Assembly (NCBI GenBank): GCA_963748385.1
Contig: CAVVIQ010000012.1
Location: forward strand, 434,001 to 498,000
Source of the DNA: Rhodoblastus sp963748385
Lineage (GTDB): Bacteria; Pseudomonadota; Alphaproteobacteria; Rhizobiales; Beijerinckiaceae
DNA length: 64,000 nt
Direction of reading: 5' to 3'
Shown here: positions 16,997 to 28,608 of the stretch, piece after piece
Position numbering within the stretch: position 1 is the first letter of the stretch
Layout: every line of letters starts with the position of its first letter
Made by a program: the position numbers and the translations under genes
The notes under the pieces: model-generated
What the model saw: only the letters and a program-made list of their open reading frames with translations
Told to the model about the DNA's origin: nothing
Databases searched by the model: none

Positions 16997-17760
16997 AGGT
17001 CTATTTCATCAATCTCGACCGCGCGCCCGAGCGTCGCGCCCATACCGAGCAGAAGCTGAAAGGACTCGATTTCGAGCGCGTCGCGGCGGTGGACGGCAAG
17101 CTCAATCCGCCGACGAAAAAGAGCCTGAACCGGTTCCAGATCGCCTGTATCGACAGCCACCGCGTCGCCTGGCGGAAATTCCTCGCCACGCTCGATCCCT
17201 TCGCCTGCTTCCTGGAGGACGATCTTCATTTCTCGCCGGATTTTCCGGCCTTCGTCGCCGATGACGGCTGGATCCCCGCCGACGCCCATGCGGTCAAGCT
17301 CGACAGTTTCTATAATGTGGTCATGGTCGGCGCGCCCGAGCCCGCGCCACTTGGACGCGCGCTGGCGCGGCTTTTCACCCGGCACGAGAGTTCGGCCGCC
17401 TACCTTCTCAGCCGCCAGGGCGCCGAAACGTTTTTGCGCCTGAGCGAAAATCCGACCAAACCGGTCGATTACATCCTGTTCCCCGAGGACCCGATCGGCG
17501 AGAAGCTGAACGTCTATCAGCTCACCCCGGCGGTCACGGTCCAGGACTCGCGCTACGAGGAACATCACGCGCCGGGCCATCAATTCGTGAGCGCCATTGC
17601 TGGCGCCGACCGTCCCGGACCGGATGGCGGCCTGCCGCGCCTGTGGTTCAAGCTGAAACGGGAAACCGTCCGGATTTTCCTCGATATCGGCCGCGCCCGG
17701 CGCTATCTCGTCAACCGCTTCGTTCGCGGCCTCAGGCCGGAAGTCATCCCCTTCCGATAG
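16993..17760 (+). CDS. Glycosyltransferase family 25 protein
   Basis: A 255-residue GT25 enzyme (the LOS/LPS galactosyltransferase-like family). It has the typical opening VYFINLDRAPERR (residues 3-15), the AVDGK segment, CIDSHRVAWRKFL and the metal-binding FLEDDLHFS (about 75-83). The start is TTG at 16993, overlapping the preceding stop (TTGA). It is the last gene of the cluster that begins with pfp. It is predicted to add a sugar to lipooligosaccharide or another surface glycan; donor and acceptor are unknown. Confidence 0.88.
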   Translation: MKVYFINLDRAPERRAHTEQKLKGLDFERVAAVDGKLNPPTKKSLNRFQIACIDSHRVAWRKFLATLDPFACFLEDDLHFSPDFPAFVADDGWIPADAHAVKLDSFYNVVMVGAPEPAPLGRALARLFTRHESSAAYLLSRQGAETFLRLSENPTKPVDYILFPEDPIGEKLNVYQLTPAVTVQDSRYEEHHAPGHQFVSAIAGADRPGPDGGLPRLWFKLKRETVRIFLDIGRARRYLVNRFVRGLRPEVIPFR

Positions 17761-17761
17761 T

Positions 17762-19348
17762 TCAGAAAAGGCTGCCTTGGTCGCCGGGCTTCGTTTTCGG
17801 CGATTTGACAGCGCGTTTCTTGGGCGGCGCCGCGTCAAGCGGCGGGCCGGCGGTCGCGGCGATTTTCCCGTCGGCGAATTGCAAGGTGAGTCTTGCGCCG
17901 TCGGGCGCCTGGACGACGGAGCGGATCGGAGCGCCGGCGGCGTCGCGCGCCAAAGCGAATCCGCGCCGCAGCACCGCCTGATAGCCGACCGCCGCCAGCA
18001 TCTGCCCGACATGGCCAAGCGCTTCGCGGCGGCGCGCCAGCAGGGCGCGCGCCGCCGCGTCGAGCCGGCCCGCCAGCGCCCGGCGCCTTTCCTCCCGCGC
18101 GCGAAGATCGTTGCGCAACAACGTCCGGCTGGCGAGACGTGCGGCGGAAAAGCGCGCGGCAAGCGTTTCCAGACGTTCGCGCCTTTTCTCGACCAATGCG
18201 GCGCGCGCCGCGCCAAGCCGAAAAGCGAGATTGTTCAGCCGTCCGATCGCGCGCTGCGCTTCGGCATGCGGCGCATGACGCGCCAGCAGGCGAGAGGCGT
18301 TGGCGAGCGCGAGCTGGCGGCGCGAAAGCCCGGCGGCGAGGCCGGCGCGCAATTTTTCGCCGGCGCGATCCAGCCTCTGGCGCGGCGTCGCCAAGAAATT
18401 TTCCGGCCCCGGCAGGGCGCGGACCAAGGCGCGCAGGTCGACGCGCAGGCGGTCCAGCAGCCGCAAGGCGGCGGCGTCGAGGCGGCGGGCCAGATCGGCA
18501 AGATCGGCGAGAAGCTCGGCGCGCACCGGCACGGCCTTTTCGGCGGCGCCGGTCGGCGTCGGCGCGCGTAGATCGGCGACGAGATCGAGCAGGGTCCAGT
18601 CGGTCTCATGACCGATCGCCGAAATCAGCGGAATGTCGGATTCGGCGGCAGCGCGTAAAACCTCCTCCTCGTTGAAGCTCCACAAATCCTCGAGCGAGCC
18701 GCCGCCGCGCGCCACGATCAGCAGATCGGGCCGGGGAATGGCGCCGCCGGCCGGCAGAGCGTTGAAGCCGCGAATCGCCGCCGCGACCTCGCCCGCCGAG
18801 GTCTCGCCCTGAACCCTCACCGGCCAGACCAGCACCCGGCGCGGAAAGCGGTCGTTCAGGCGATGAAGGATGTCACGGATCACCGCCCCGGTCGGGGAGG
18901 TGACGATGCCGATGACGCCCGGCAGGAAGGGCGGCTTTTTCTTGCGCGCCTCATCGAACAGGCCCTCCGCCGCAAGTTTTTTCCGGCGTTCCTCCAAAAG
19001 CGCCATCAGCGCGCCGAGTCCGGCGGGCTCCAATTGCTCGATGACGATCTGATAGGACGATTTGCCGGGAAAAGTGGTGATCCGTCCGGTGGCGATCACC
19101 TCCAGCCCCTCCTGCGGCTTGGCGCGCAGGCGCAGAAAAGTTCCCTTCCAGATCACCGCGTCGATGCGGGCGTTGGCGTCCTTGAGCGAGAAATAGCAAT
19201 GGCCGGAGGAATGCGGCCCGCGATAATTGGAAATCTCGCCGCGCAGCCGCACATGGCCGAACTGGTCCTCGATCGCGCGCTTGAGCGCCCCGGAAAGCTC
19301 CGAGACGGTCAATTCCGGCGCATTGGTCAGAGCTGCGGCTTCACTCAT
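17762..19348 (-). CDS. xseA: Exodeoxyribonuclease VII large subunit
   Basis: The large subunit of ExoVII, which degrades single-stranded DNA to acid-soluble oligonucleotides. It begins with the OB-fold nucleic-acid domain (ELTVSELSGALKRAIEDQFG, then the RGEISNYRGPHSSGHCYFSL stretch). The catalytic domain shows GVITSPTGAVIRDI-like sequence (GIVTSPTGAVIRDI) and RGGGSLEDLWSFNEE (about 212-226) and AIGHETDWTLLD (about 243-254). A long helical arm rich in Ala, Arg and Leu follows. The length of 528 residues is normal. xseB is not in this window. Confidence 0.95.
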   Translation of the reverse strand: MSEAAALTNAPELTVSELSGALKRAIEDQFGHVRLRGEISNYRGPHSSGHCYFSLKDANARIDAVIWKGTFLRLRAKPQEGLEVIATGRITTFPGKSSYQIVIEQLEPAGLGALMALLEERRKKLAAEGLFDEARKKKPPFLPGVIGIVTSPTGAVIRDILHRLNDRFPRRVLVWPVRVQGETSAGEVAAAIRGFNALPAGGAIPRPDLLIVARGGGSLEDLWSFNEEEVLRAAAESDIPLISAIGHETDWTLLDLVADLRAPTPTGAAEKAVPVRAELLADLADLARRLDAAALRLLDRLRVDLRALVRALPGPENFLATPRQRLDRAGEKLRAGLAAGLSRRQLALANASRLLARHAPHAEAQRAIGRLNNLAFRLGAARAALVEKRRERLETLAARFSAARLASRTLLRNDLRAREERRRALAGRLDAAARALLARRREALGHVGQMLAAVGYQAVLRRGFALARDAAGAPIRSVVQAPDGARLTLQFADGKIAATAGPPLDAAPPKKRAVKSPKTKPGDQGSLF

Positions 19349-19420
19349 GACGGGACGACTCGGGCGGGTCTCTCCTGTTTATCAGATTCGAAGGAAAAGC
19401 CGGAACCGCAGCGCCCGAAA

Positions 19421-19460
19421 AATGCCGCCAGTTTCTCCTTCGAGATGGAAAGTTCCGCCG
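19421..19460 (+). repeat. 40-nt near-copy of internal lepA sequence upstream of lepA
   Basis: Positions 19421-19460 match lepA positions 20476-20515 at 36 of 40 bases. The matching lepA part encodes the NDASFSFEMESSAA segment. Three of the four differences fall on synonymous third codon positions and one changes the second codon. The copy lies 44 nt before the lepA start, in the gap after xseA. It may be a relic of a duplication or a recombination scar. It is not in an expressed frame that I can support. Confidence 0.6.
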
Positions 19461-19503
19461 CTGCTCTCTTCCTTTAAACGTTAACGCCTGCTATCTGCCG
19501 GTC

Positions 19504-21309
19504 ATGACCGCGCACAAGATCGAAAACATCCGCAATTTCTCCATCGTCGCCCATATCGACCATGGCAAATCGACGCTCGCCGACCGGCTGATCCAGCAAA
19601 CCGGCACATTGGCCGAGCGCGACATGGTCGAACAGGTGCTCGATTCCATGGACATCGAGCGCGAGCGCGGCATCACCATCAAGGCCCAGACGGTGCGCCT
19701 CGAATACAAGGCGAAAGACGGCAAGACCTATATCCTCAACCTGATGGACACGCCCGGGCATGTCGATTTCGCCTATGAGGTGTCGCGTTCGCTCGCCGCC
19801 TGCGAAGGCTCGCTGCTGGTGGTCGACGCCTCCCAGGGGGTCGAGGCGCAGACGCTCGCCAATGTCTATCACGCGCTCGACGCGGGGCACGAAATCGTGC
19901 CGGTGCTCAACAAGATCGACCTGCCCGCCGCCGAGCCCGACCGGATCAAGGCCCAGATCGAGGAAGTGATCGGCCTCGACGCTTCGGAAGCTGTGCCGAT
20001 TTCGGCCAAGACCGGCCTCAATATCGATCAGGTGCTCGAAGCCATCGTCGAGAAACTCCCCGCCCCGGTGGGCGACGAAAAGGCGCCGTTGAAGGCCCTG
20101 CTGGTGGACAGCTGGTATGACGCCTATCTCGGCGTGGTGGTGCTGGTGCGCGTTTTCGACGGCGAATTGCGCAAGGGCCAGAAAATCCAGATGGTGGGCG
20201 CGGGCGCCCATTACGAGGTGGACCGCATCGGCGTGTTCCGCCCCAAGATGCAGGATGTCCAGAGGCTCGGCCCCGGCGAGGTCGGCTTCATCACCGCCCA
20301 GATCAAGCAGGTCGCCGACACCCGCGTCGGCGACACCATCACCGACGACAAGAAGCCCTGCGCCGAGTCCCTGCCCGGCTTCAAGCCGGCCCAGCCGGTG
20401 GTGTTCTGCGGCCTGTTCCCGGTGGACGCCGCCGATTTCGAAGATTTGCGCGCGGCGATGGGCAGACTGCGCCTGAATGACGCCAGCTTCTCTTTCGAGA
20501 TGGAAAGCTCCGCCGCGCTCGGTTTCGGCTTCCGCTGCGGCTTTCTGGGCCTGCTGCATCTGGAAATCATCCAGGAGCGGCTGGAGCGCGAGTTCAACCT
20601 CGACCTGATCGCCACCGCGCCCTCGGTCATCTACAAGATCGTGCTGACTTCGGGCGAGACGATCGAACTGCACAACCCGGCCGACATGCCGGATGTGGTC
20701 AAGATCGCCGAAATCCAGGAGCCCTGGATCAAGGCGACCATTCTGACCCCCGACGAATATCTCGGCGCGGTGCTGAAATTGTGCCAGGACCGACGCGGCG
20801 TGCAGGTGGACCTCAACTATGTCGGCAAGCGCGCCATGGTGGTCTATGAACTGCCGCTCAACGAAGTGGTGTTCGATTTCTACGACCGGCTGAAGTCAAT
20901 CTCCAAGGGCTATGCTTCCTTCGACTATACGATCATCGATTACCGCGCCGGCGATCTGGTCAAGATGTCGATCCTGGTCAACGCCGAGCCTGTCGATGCG
21001 CTATCGATGTTGGTGCACCGCGCCAGGGCGGAGTCGCGCGGCCGCGCGATGTGCGAAAAACTGCGCGAACTGATCCCGCAGCACATGTTCCAGATTCCGA
21101 TCCAGGCCGCCATCGGGGCGAAAATCATCGCCCGCGAAACCATCCGCGCCCTGCGCAAGGACGTGACCGCCAAATGCTATGGCGGCGACGTGACCCGCAA
21201 GAGAAAGCTTCTGGAAAAGCAGAAGGAAGGCAAGAAGCGCATGCGGCAGTTCGGCAAGGTCGAAATCCCGCAGGAAGCCTTCATCGCCGCGCTCAAGATG
21301 GACAGCTGA
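19504..21309 (+). CDS. lepA: Elongation factor 4 (LepA), ribosome-associated GTPase
   Basis: A translational GTPase that can promote back-translocation and helps ribosome function under stress. The G1 motif AHIDHGKST lies at residues 16-24, the switch II motif DTPGHVDF about 82-89, and NKIDLP about 136-141. The C-terminal domain has the LepA-specific ALRKDVTAKCYGGDVTRKRK sequence. The length, 601 residues, is standard. It is divergent from xseA. A short segment of its middle region is duplicated upstream of its start. Confidence 0.98.
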   Translation: MTAHKIENIRNFSIVAHIDHGKSTLADRLIQQTGTLAERDMVEQVLDSMDIERERGITIKAQTVRLEYKAKDGKTYILNLMDTPGHVDFAYEVSRSLAACEGSLLVVDASQGVEAQTLANVYHALDAGHEIVPVLNKIDLPAAEPDRIKAQIEEVIGLDASEAVPISAKTGLNIDQVLEAIVEKLPAPVGDEKAPLKALLVDSWYDAYLGVVVLVRVFDGELRKGQKIQMVGAGAHYEVDRIGVFRPKMQDVQRLGPGEVGFITAQIKQVADTRVGDTITDDKKPCAESLPGFKPAQPVVFCGLFPVDAADFEDLRAAMGRLRLNDASFSFEMESSAALGFGFRCGFLGLLHLEIIQERLEREFNLDLIATAPSVIYKIVLTSGETIELHNPADMPDVVKIAEIQEPWIKATILTPDEYLGAVLKLCQDRRGVQVDLNYVGKRAMVVYELPLNEVVFDFYDRLKSISKGYASFDYTIIDYRAGDLVKMSILVNAEPVDALSMLVHRARAESRGRAMCEKLRELIPQHMFQIPIQAAIGAKIIARETIRALRKDVTAKCYGGDVTRKRKLLEKQKEGKKRMRQFGKVEIPQEAFIAALKMDS

Positions 21310-21327
21310 ACAGAGCCGTACGGCCGC

Positions 21328-21594
21328 TCAGTTTCCGTTATAGTAAGTCTGCGGGTAATATTGGCTCGGATAATAGGTCTGCGGATAATAGTTCGGGGAC
21401 TGGTAGACCGGCGGATTATATTGCGGCTGCGGCGCAACGGGAGCCGGGGGCAGATAAGCGGGCGGATTGTTGGCGGGGGGCGCGTAATTCGGCGCGGAGG
21501 CGGCGGGCGGCGCGTAATATTGGCCCAGGCTCGGCGTCGTCGAGGCAAGAGCGACGCAACAGGCGAAAGCGGCCAGGCGAACAGGGAAGTTCAT
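21328..21594 (-). CDS. Secreted Pro/Tyr/Asn/Gln-rich small protein
   Basis: An 88-residue protein with a signal peptide (about 24 residues, ending near SLGQYY). The mature chain is low complexity: alternating proline-rich (YAPPAAS, YAPPANN, YLPPAP) and Tyr/Gln/Asn-rich (YYPQTYYPSQYYPQTYY) repeats. No domain is recognised. Start 21594 (MNFPVRLAAF) is chosen since upstream in-frame sequence is basic and not secretory. It probably lies at the cell surface or in the periplasm. Confidence 0.7.
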   Translation of the reverse strand: MNFPVRLAAFACCVALASTTPSLGQYYAPPAASAPNYAPPANNPPAYLPPAPVAPQPQYNPPVYQSPNYYPQTYYPSQYYPQTYYNGN

Positions 21595-21715
21595 CGCAAA
21601 AACTCCTCGAAGCGGTCGAACATCTCCGGAAGTTTGCGCTTCGAGCCTGTCGCCAAGCCTGCGGGCAAATAGCTGCGGGAACGGCCGGCCGCCCGAGGCG
21701 GCCGGCGCGCGTTGC

Positions 21716-22219
21716 TCAATGATGGTGGTGATGGCGATGGCGCGGCGGCGGCGCATAATTCAGCGTCATGCCCGCCACGCCGGCGGCGACGTTCAGGCCT
21801 TGCTGGGCGTTGAGCGACAAAGGCTGCAGCGCGATCGTATTGGCGTTGCCGCCGACGAGAACATTGGCGCCCAGGCCGACGCCAACGGTCACCGAGCCGG
21901 TTGCGCCGGCATAGCCGCCGGCAAGCGCGCCGGCCGGCGGGGCGCTGGTCGGCGCGAAAACCGCCCAGCCCAGCACGCCCCTGGTGGTCGCGCCGAGATC
22001 GACGCCGACCTTGGTGATCGACCCGACGTAACGCTCCGTATAGCCCCTGTCCGAGGTGAAAGTGCAGTTCAACGCGCGATTGGAGGCGATGATCATCCCG
22101 ACGCCGCCGGCGACCTGGCAATTCAAATTGCCCACCTTCGTCGAATCGGCGGAGGCGGCCGGGGCGGAAAATGCGAGCGCCGCCACGGAGGCGACGAAGA
22201 GAAGGGAGCGCATGGTCAT
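21716..22219 (-). CDS. DUF992 family secreted protein with His-rich C-terminus
   Basis: A 167-residue protein with a signal peptide (cleavage near Ala-Ser-Ala-Asp at 24) and the DUF992 domain. VGNLNCQVAGGVGMIIAS opens the domain, LNCTF gives the second cysteine, and later GVLGWAVFAPT and glycine/alanine-rich strands follow. The family is common in Rhizobiales and has no assigned function. The last residues are PPPRHRHHHHH, a natural histidine cluster that might bind divalent metal. AAGGA precedes the ATG at 22219; an ATG two codons later is possible. Confidence 0.85.
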   Translation of the reverse strand: MTMRSLLFVASVAALAFSAPAASADSTKVGNLNCQVAGGVGMIIASNRALNCTFTSDRGYTERYVGSITKVGVDLGATTRGVLGWAVFAPTSAPPAGALAGGYAGATGSVTVGVGLGANVLVGGNANTIALQPLSLNAQQGLNVAAGVAGMTLNYAPPPRHRHHHHH

Positions 22220-22497
22220 GGGGAAATCCTTCCTTGCACAAGGCGCGAGAATTTGCCGAACGGTCGGAAAATTCGCGGAACCCTACCCTCCGGAGGCCGA
22301 GCCCGCCTTGGCGCCGGCCGCATTATCGCCTTTGGCTGGGCCGTGGCAATGAAAAAGGGCGTGAATGACAACGCGATGTCCTGCCCCGGCCCGCCGAGGC
22401 TCCCGACGCCGAGCGGGGCGGTGAGCAAGTTGCAATCGAAAACGTGACAACCCGCGCACGATGCAAGGCGATTTCGCCCGACGCGCGCAAAAGTCCC

Positions 22498-22971
22498 TCA
22501 GATGAAGTCGATCTTCATGATTTCGTAGCTCTTGCCGCCGCCGGGCGCGTTGACTTCGACCGAGTCGCCAACCTTCTTGCCGATCAAGGCGCGTGAAATC
22601 GGCGAAGAGACCGAAATCTTGCCGGATTTAACATCGGCCTCCATGTCGCCGACGATCTGGTAGCGTTTCTCCGCCTCCGTATCTTCGTCGATCAGGGTCA
22701 CGGTCGCGCCGAACTTGACCGTATTGCCGGACAACTTCCCCACGTCGATCACGTCGGCGCGCGACAGCTTGTCCTCGAGTTCGGCGATCCGGCCTTCGTT
22801 GTGCGACTGCGATTCCTTGGCGGCGTGATATTCGGCGTTCTCGGACAAATCGCCATGAGACCGCGCTTCCGCGATGGCCTGAATGATACGCGGGCGATCC
22901 TCCTGCTGGCGGCGCTTCAGCTCCGCTTCGAGGGCCGCATATCCGGCGACGGTCATGGGCAGCTTTTCCAT
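22498..22971 (-). CDS. greA: Transcription elongation factor GreA
   Basis: Rescues backtracked RNA polymerase by stimulating transcript cleavage. It has the N-terminal antiparallel coiled coil (residues 1-75) with the acidic tip in SENAEYHAAKE (about 43-53) and the C-terminal FKBP-like domain with VSSPISRALIGKKVGD near the end. The length, 157 residues, is standard. In Rhizobiales greA usually follows carB; here a DUF1304 gene on the other strand lies between them. Confidence 0.97.
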   Translation of the reverse strand: MEKLPMTVAGYAALEAELKRRQQEDRPRIIQAIAEARSHGDLSENAEYHAAKESQSHNEGRIAELEDKLSRADVIDVGKLSGNTVKFGATVTLIDEDTEAEKRYQIVGDMEADVKSGKISVSSPISRALIGKKVGDSVEVNAPGGGKSYEIMKIDFI

Positions 22972-23071
22972 CCCTCACACTCTTTCAAAATCCAGGTTCG
23001 GCTTCGCCGCAGACGGCGGAGCTTTCGACACGTCCCGCCGGCCTTCGGCGCCGCGTCAGGACAAAACGCGA

Positions 23072-23094
23072 GACGCGCCCGGTCGGGGCGCGTC
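23072..23094 (-). terminator. GC-rich hairpin between carB and greA, minus-strand terminator candidate
   Basis: GACGCGCCC (23072-23080) and GGGCGCGTC (23086-23094) form a perfect 9-bp stem with a 5-nt loop. Read on the minus strand it is followed by TCGCGTTTTG, a short T run. It could end carB read-through before greA. The 318-nt gap from 22972 to 23289 otherwise shows no gene. Confidence 0.4.
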
Positions 23095-23289
23095 GCGAGC
23101 GGCGTTTCAGCGCGCTCACGATCATGATGGAGCAGCGGCGGGCGCAGGTCAACGCCCCTTCATACGTCATCCGACTCAGAAAGAAGCGCGACCGGAAACG
23201 CATTGCATCTTGTCAGGGAATCAAAACGGGAACAAACTCGGGTTCAAGCCGGCCCTAACAAGAATGTCGGCAGTTTTGGAGGGAAAATT

Positions 23290-23652
23290 ATGGCTGCCAT
23301 CGCAAATTATCTGGTCGCTTTGAGCGCGGCTGGACAGGTCTGGTGCCTGGTCCTCGGCATGTTCCTGTGGCGGACGCCCGTCGGCGTCACCAATTACGAC
23401 ATGACTCAGGAATTCGCCAACGCCTCCGCCAAACTGGCGGCCAATCAAGCGCTTTACAACGGTTTTCTGGCCATCGGATTGATCTGGTCGCTCCTTGCCG
23501 CGTCGCATGGCTTCGAGCTCAAGGTCTTTTTCCTCGTCTGCGCGATCGTCGCGGGTTCGCATTGCGCCGCGACCGTCAACCGCCGAGCTTTCTATGTGCA
23601 GGCCCTGCCGGCCATCGCGGCGCTGGCCCTCGTCCTCGCGGCGGGACGATAA
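23290..23652 (+). CDS. DUF1304 family membrane protein
   Basis: A 120-residue integral membrane protein with four hydrophobic segments (about residues 5-25, 50-70, 75-95 and 100-118), matching DUF1304. Typical stretches are MFLWRTPVG, ASAKLAANQALYNGFLA and the C-terminal ALPAIAALALVL. The family is widespread and uncharacterised. GGAGGG ends 6 nt before the ATG at 23290, which decides the start. It lies convergent to carB with an 17-bp gap and separates carB from greA. Confidence 0.9.
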   Translation: MAAIANYLVALSAAGQVWCLVLGMFLWRTPVGVTNYDMTQEFANASAKLAANQALYNGFLAIGLIWSLLAASHGFELKVFFLVCAIVAGSHCAATVNRRAFYVQALPAIAALALVLAAGR

Positions 23653-23669
23653 ACCGAAAGGCGGGCGGA

Positions 23670-26993
<3,324 letters not shown>

Positions 26994-27104
26994 GGTCCGC
27001 TCTTCGCTTTCGGTCTCGGCCCGGGGACAGGACGCCCCCACATCAATTCGCTGGCCGGCCCGTGGCGGGGCTGGCGGTTTCCGGCGCGGCTGGCGCCCGC
27101 GCAC

Positions 27105-27128
27105 AAAAAAAAGGCCGCGCTTTCGGCC
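27105..27128 (-). terminator. Intrinsic terminator in the carB leader region
   Basis: On the minus strand GGCCG (27128-27124) and CGGCC (27117-27113) pair around a 6-nt loop and are followed at once by eight T residues (27112-27105). It lies about 110 nt before carB, and the nearest upstream minus-strand gene is more than 1.4 kb away, past three plus-strand genes. An alternative hairpin, GCTTT...AAAGC, uses the same bases and would exclude this one. Such exclusive folding fits an attenuator controlling carB. Confidence 0.55.
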
Positions 27129-27261
27129 GAAAAAGCCGGAGCGCGTCCTCCGCTGTCATCCCGCGTCATGGGAGATTTCGGTCGGGAGACGCCCGGCCCG
27201 AATGTGACGCCCCTGTTAGCGCAAGTTTACCGCGCTGTGAACCCCCGAGACCTCGGATCGC

Positions 27262-27288
27262 GGAACTTTCAAGGAAAGGTAACCGGTT
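27262..27288 (+). promoter_or_regulatory. Weak EcfG-like promoter candidate before the cytochrome c gene
   Basis: GGAAC (27262-27266), 18 nt, then GGTT (27285-27288), ending 18 nt before the start codon. The alphaproteobacterial general-stress sigma factor consensus is GGAAC, 16-17 nt, CGTT; the spacing here is about one base long and the -10 half is imperfect. The rest of the 313-nt gap holds the carB leader terminator. Confidence 0.25.
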
Positions 27289-27306
27289 CGGGCCATAATC
27301 CGCTCG

Positions 27307-27660
27307 ATGCCCATATCGAAGCCACTGCGAAACCTTCTCCCGCGCGTCAGCGCCGCCGCCGTGCTCGCCCTTGCGGCGGGCGCCATGGCGCGCGCGCAGA
27401 GCGCCGGCGGGCGGGAGCTGACCGTCGGCAAACAGTCCATGGTTGAAGCCTGCGCGCCATGCCACGGCGCAGACGGTCTCGCCCATGACGCCGAGGTTCC
27501 CAATCTCGCCGGTCAGAACGCCGCCTATCTCTACAATCAGTTGCGCGCCTTCCGCAGCGGGCGGCGTCAGCACAAGGAAATGCTTTACATGAGCCGGCAA
27601 TTGTCCGACGAGGACATGCGCGCCCTCGCCGAATATTTCTCCCGATTGCCGCCACGCTGA
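27307..27660 (+). CDS. Small class I c-type cytochrome, periplasmic
   Basis: A 117-residue monohaem cytochrome c. It has a signal peptide (residues 1-31, ending Ala-Arg-Ala-Gln), the haem site CAPCH (C49, C52, H53), and the likely sixth ligand Met in MLYMSRQLS near residue 93. It resembles the single-domain cytochromes of the c4/c553 type (LAGQNAAYLYNQLRAFRSGRR). It would shuttle electrons in the periplasm. The partner is unknown. No strong Shine-Dalgarno precedes the ATG. Confidence 0.9.
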   Translation: MPISKPLRNLLPRVSAAAVLALAAGAMARAQSAGGRELTVGKQSMVEACAPCHGADGLAHDAEVPNLAGQNAAYLYNQLRAFRSGRRQHKEMLYMSRQLSDEDMRALAEYFSRLPPR

Positions 27661-27673
27661 AAGGAATCGCCAG

Positions 27674-28063
27674 ATGTCCTTGCGCCGCCAGTTCTCATCC
27701 TTCTTCATCGTCGGCCTGATCGCCACCGCGACCCATTACGCCGTGCTGATCTCGCTGAAGGAACTGGCGCATTGGAGCGTGATTCCGGCCACGCTTTCCG
27801 GCTTCATATGCGGCGGCTTCGTCTCCTATGCGCTCAACCGCCGCCACACATTCGCCAGCGACCGCGCCCACGTCGAAGCCGGCTGGCGCTTCTTCACCGT
27901 TTCGGCGACCGGCTTCTTCCTCACCTGGGGCCTGATGCGCCTGTTCGTCGTCGCCTGGGGCGCGCCCTATCTTCCGGCGCAAATGGTCACCACCGGACTG
28001 GTGATGTTCTGGAATTTCGGCGCCAACCGCCACTGGACCTTCCGGCCGCGCGCCGCGACCTGA
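27674..28063 (+). CDS. GtrA family membrane protein
   Basis: A 129-residue protein with four transmembrane segments (about residues 8-30, 36-54, 75-95 and 100-120) fitting the GtrA family, which includes proposed flippases of polyprenyl-linked sugars. Characteristic stretches are FFIVGLIATATHY, GFVSYALNRRHTF and FWNFGANRHWTF at the end. It begins 13 nt after the cytochrome c stop. No glycosyltransferase partner is adjacent. Confidence 0.9.
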   Translation: MSLRRQFSSFFIVGLIATATHYAVLISLKELAHWSVIPATLSGFICGGFVSYALNRRHTFASDRAHVEAGWRFFTVSATGFFLTWGLMRLFVVAWGAPYLPAQMVTTGLVMFWNFGANRHWTFRPRAAT

Positions 28064-28083
28064 TTCGACGCAGGGATCGTCCC

Positions 28084-28587
28084 TTGAACTCTCCCTCCGA
28101 CGCTCTCCCGCCCGGCATGGCCCCGCGGCGCGCCGCCGCGCTCGCCGTCGGCTTGGTCTTTTTCGATTCCCTGCTCGGTCAGTTCGCGACGATTCCCAAT
28201 ATCGCGCCGTGGTACGAGGGCCTCGCCAAGCCCGGCTTCACCCCGCCCAACGCCGTTTTCGGCCCGGTCTGGACCTTGCTTTACGCTCTGATGGCTCTGG
28301 CCTTCTGGCGCATCCTGATCCAGCCGAAGCAGAAGGCGCGCAGCCTCGCCATCGGGTTTTTCCTCGCCCAGCTCGCGCTCAATGTGATCTGGAGTTTCGC
28401 TTTTTTCGCCGCCCACTCGCCCCTGCTCGGCCTGATCGACATCATTCCGCAGGAAGCGCTGGTCATCGCCACGACCATGCTGTTCTGGCGTCTCGACCGG
28501 CTCGCCGGCCTTTGCCTCGCGCCGCTCTCGCTCTGGGTGGGCTATGCGGCGGCGCTGAATTTCGCCATCTGGCGGCTGAATGGCTGA
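28084..28587 (+). CDS. TspO/MBR family tryptophan-rich sensory protein
   Basis: A 167-residue membrane protein with five predicted helices. It carries the TspO signatures WYEGLAKPGFTPPNAVFGPVW (a shorter form of the family loop 1) and ALNVIWSFAFF. Bacterial TspO binds porphyrins and affects tetrapyrrole and oxygen responses. TTG at 28084 is chosen, with AGGGA about 7 nt upstream; ATG 28117 is the alternative. The final helix ends just before a convergent small gene. Confidence 0.88.
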   Translation: MNSPSDALPPGMAPRRAAALAVGLVFFDSLLGQFATIPNIAPWYEGLAKPGFTPPNAVFGPVWTLLYALMALAFWRILIQPKQKARSLAIGFFLAQLALNVIWSFAFFAAHSPLLGLIDIIPQEALVIATTMLFWRLDRLAGLCLAPLSLWVGYAAALNFAIWRLNG

Positions 28588-28608
28588 CGAAAAAACGCCG
28601 GCCGGCCA

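Noticed and set aside
18863..19477. A plus-strand frame antisense to xseA that ends in the lepA-like ASFSFEMESSAA peptide
   Set aside because: Only its last ~15 codons resemble lepA; the rest is an xseA shadow, so it is not a gene. The short copy itself is reported as a repeat.
27036..27154. A 38-codon minus-strand leader peptide running through the carB terminator
   Set aside because: It has no good Shine-Dalgarno and no run of Arg or other regulatory codons placed at the stem, so it is too weak to annotate.
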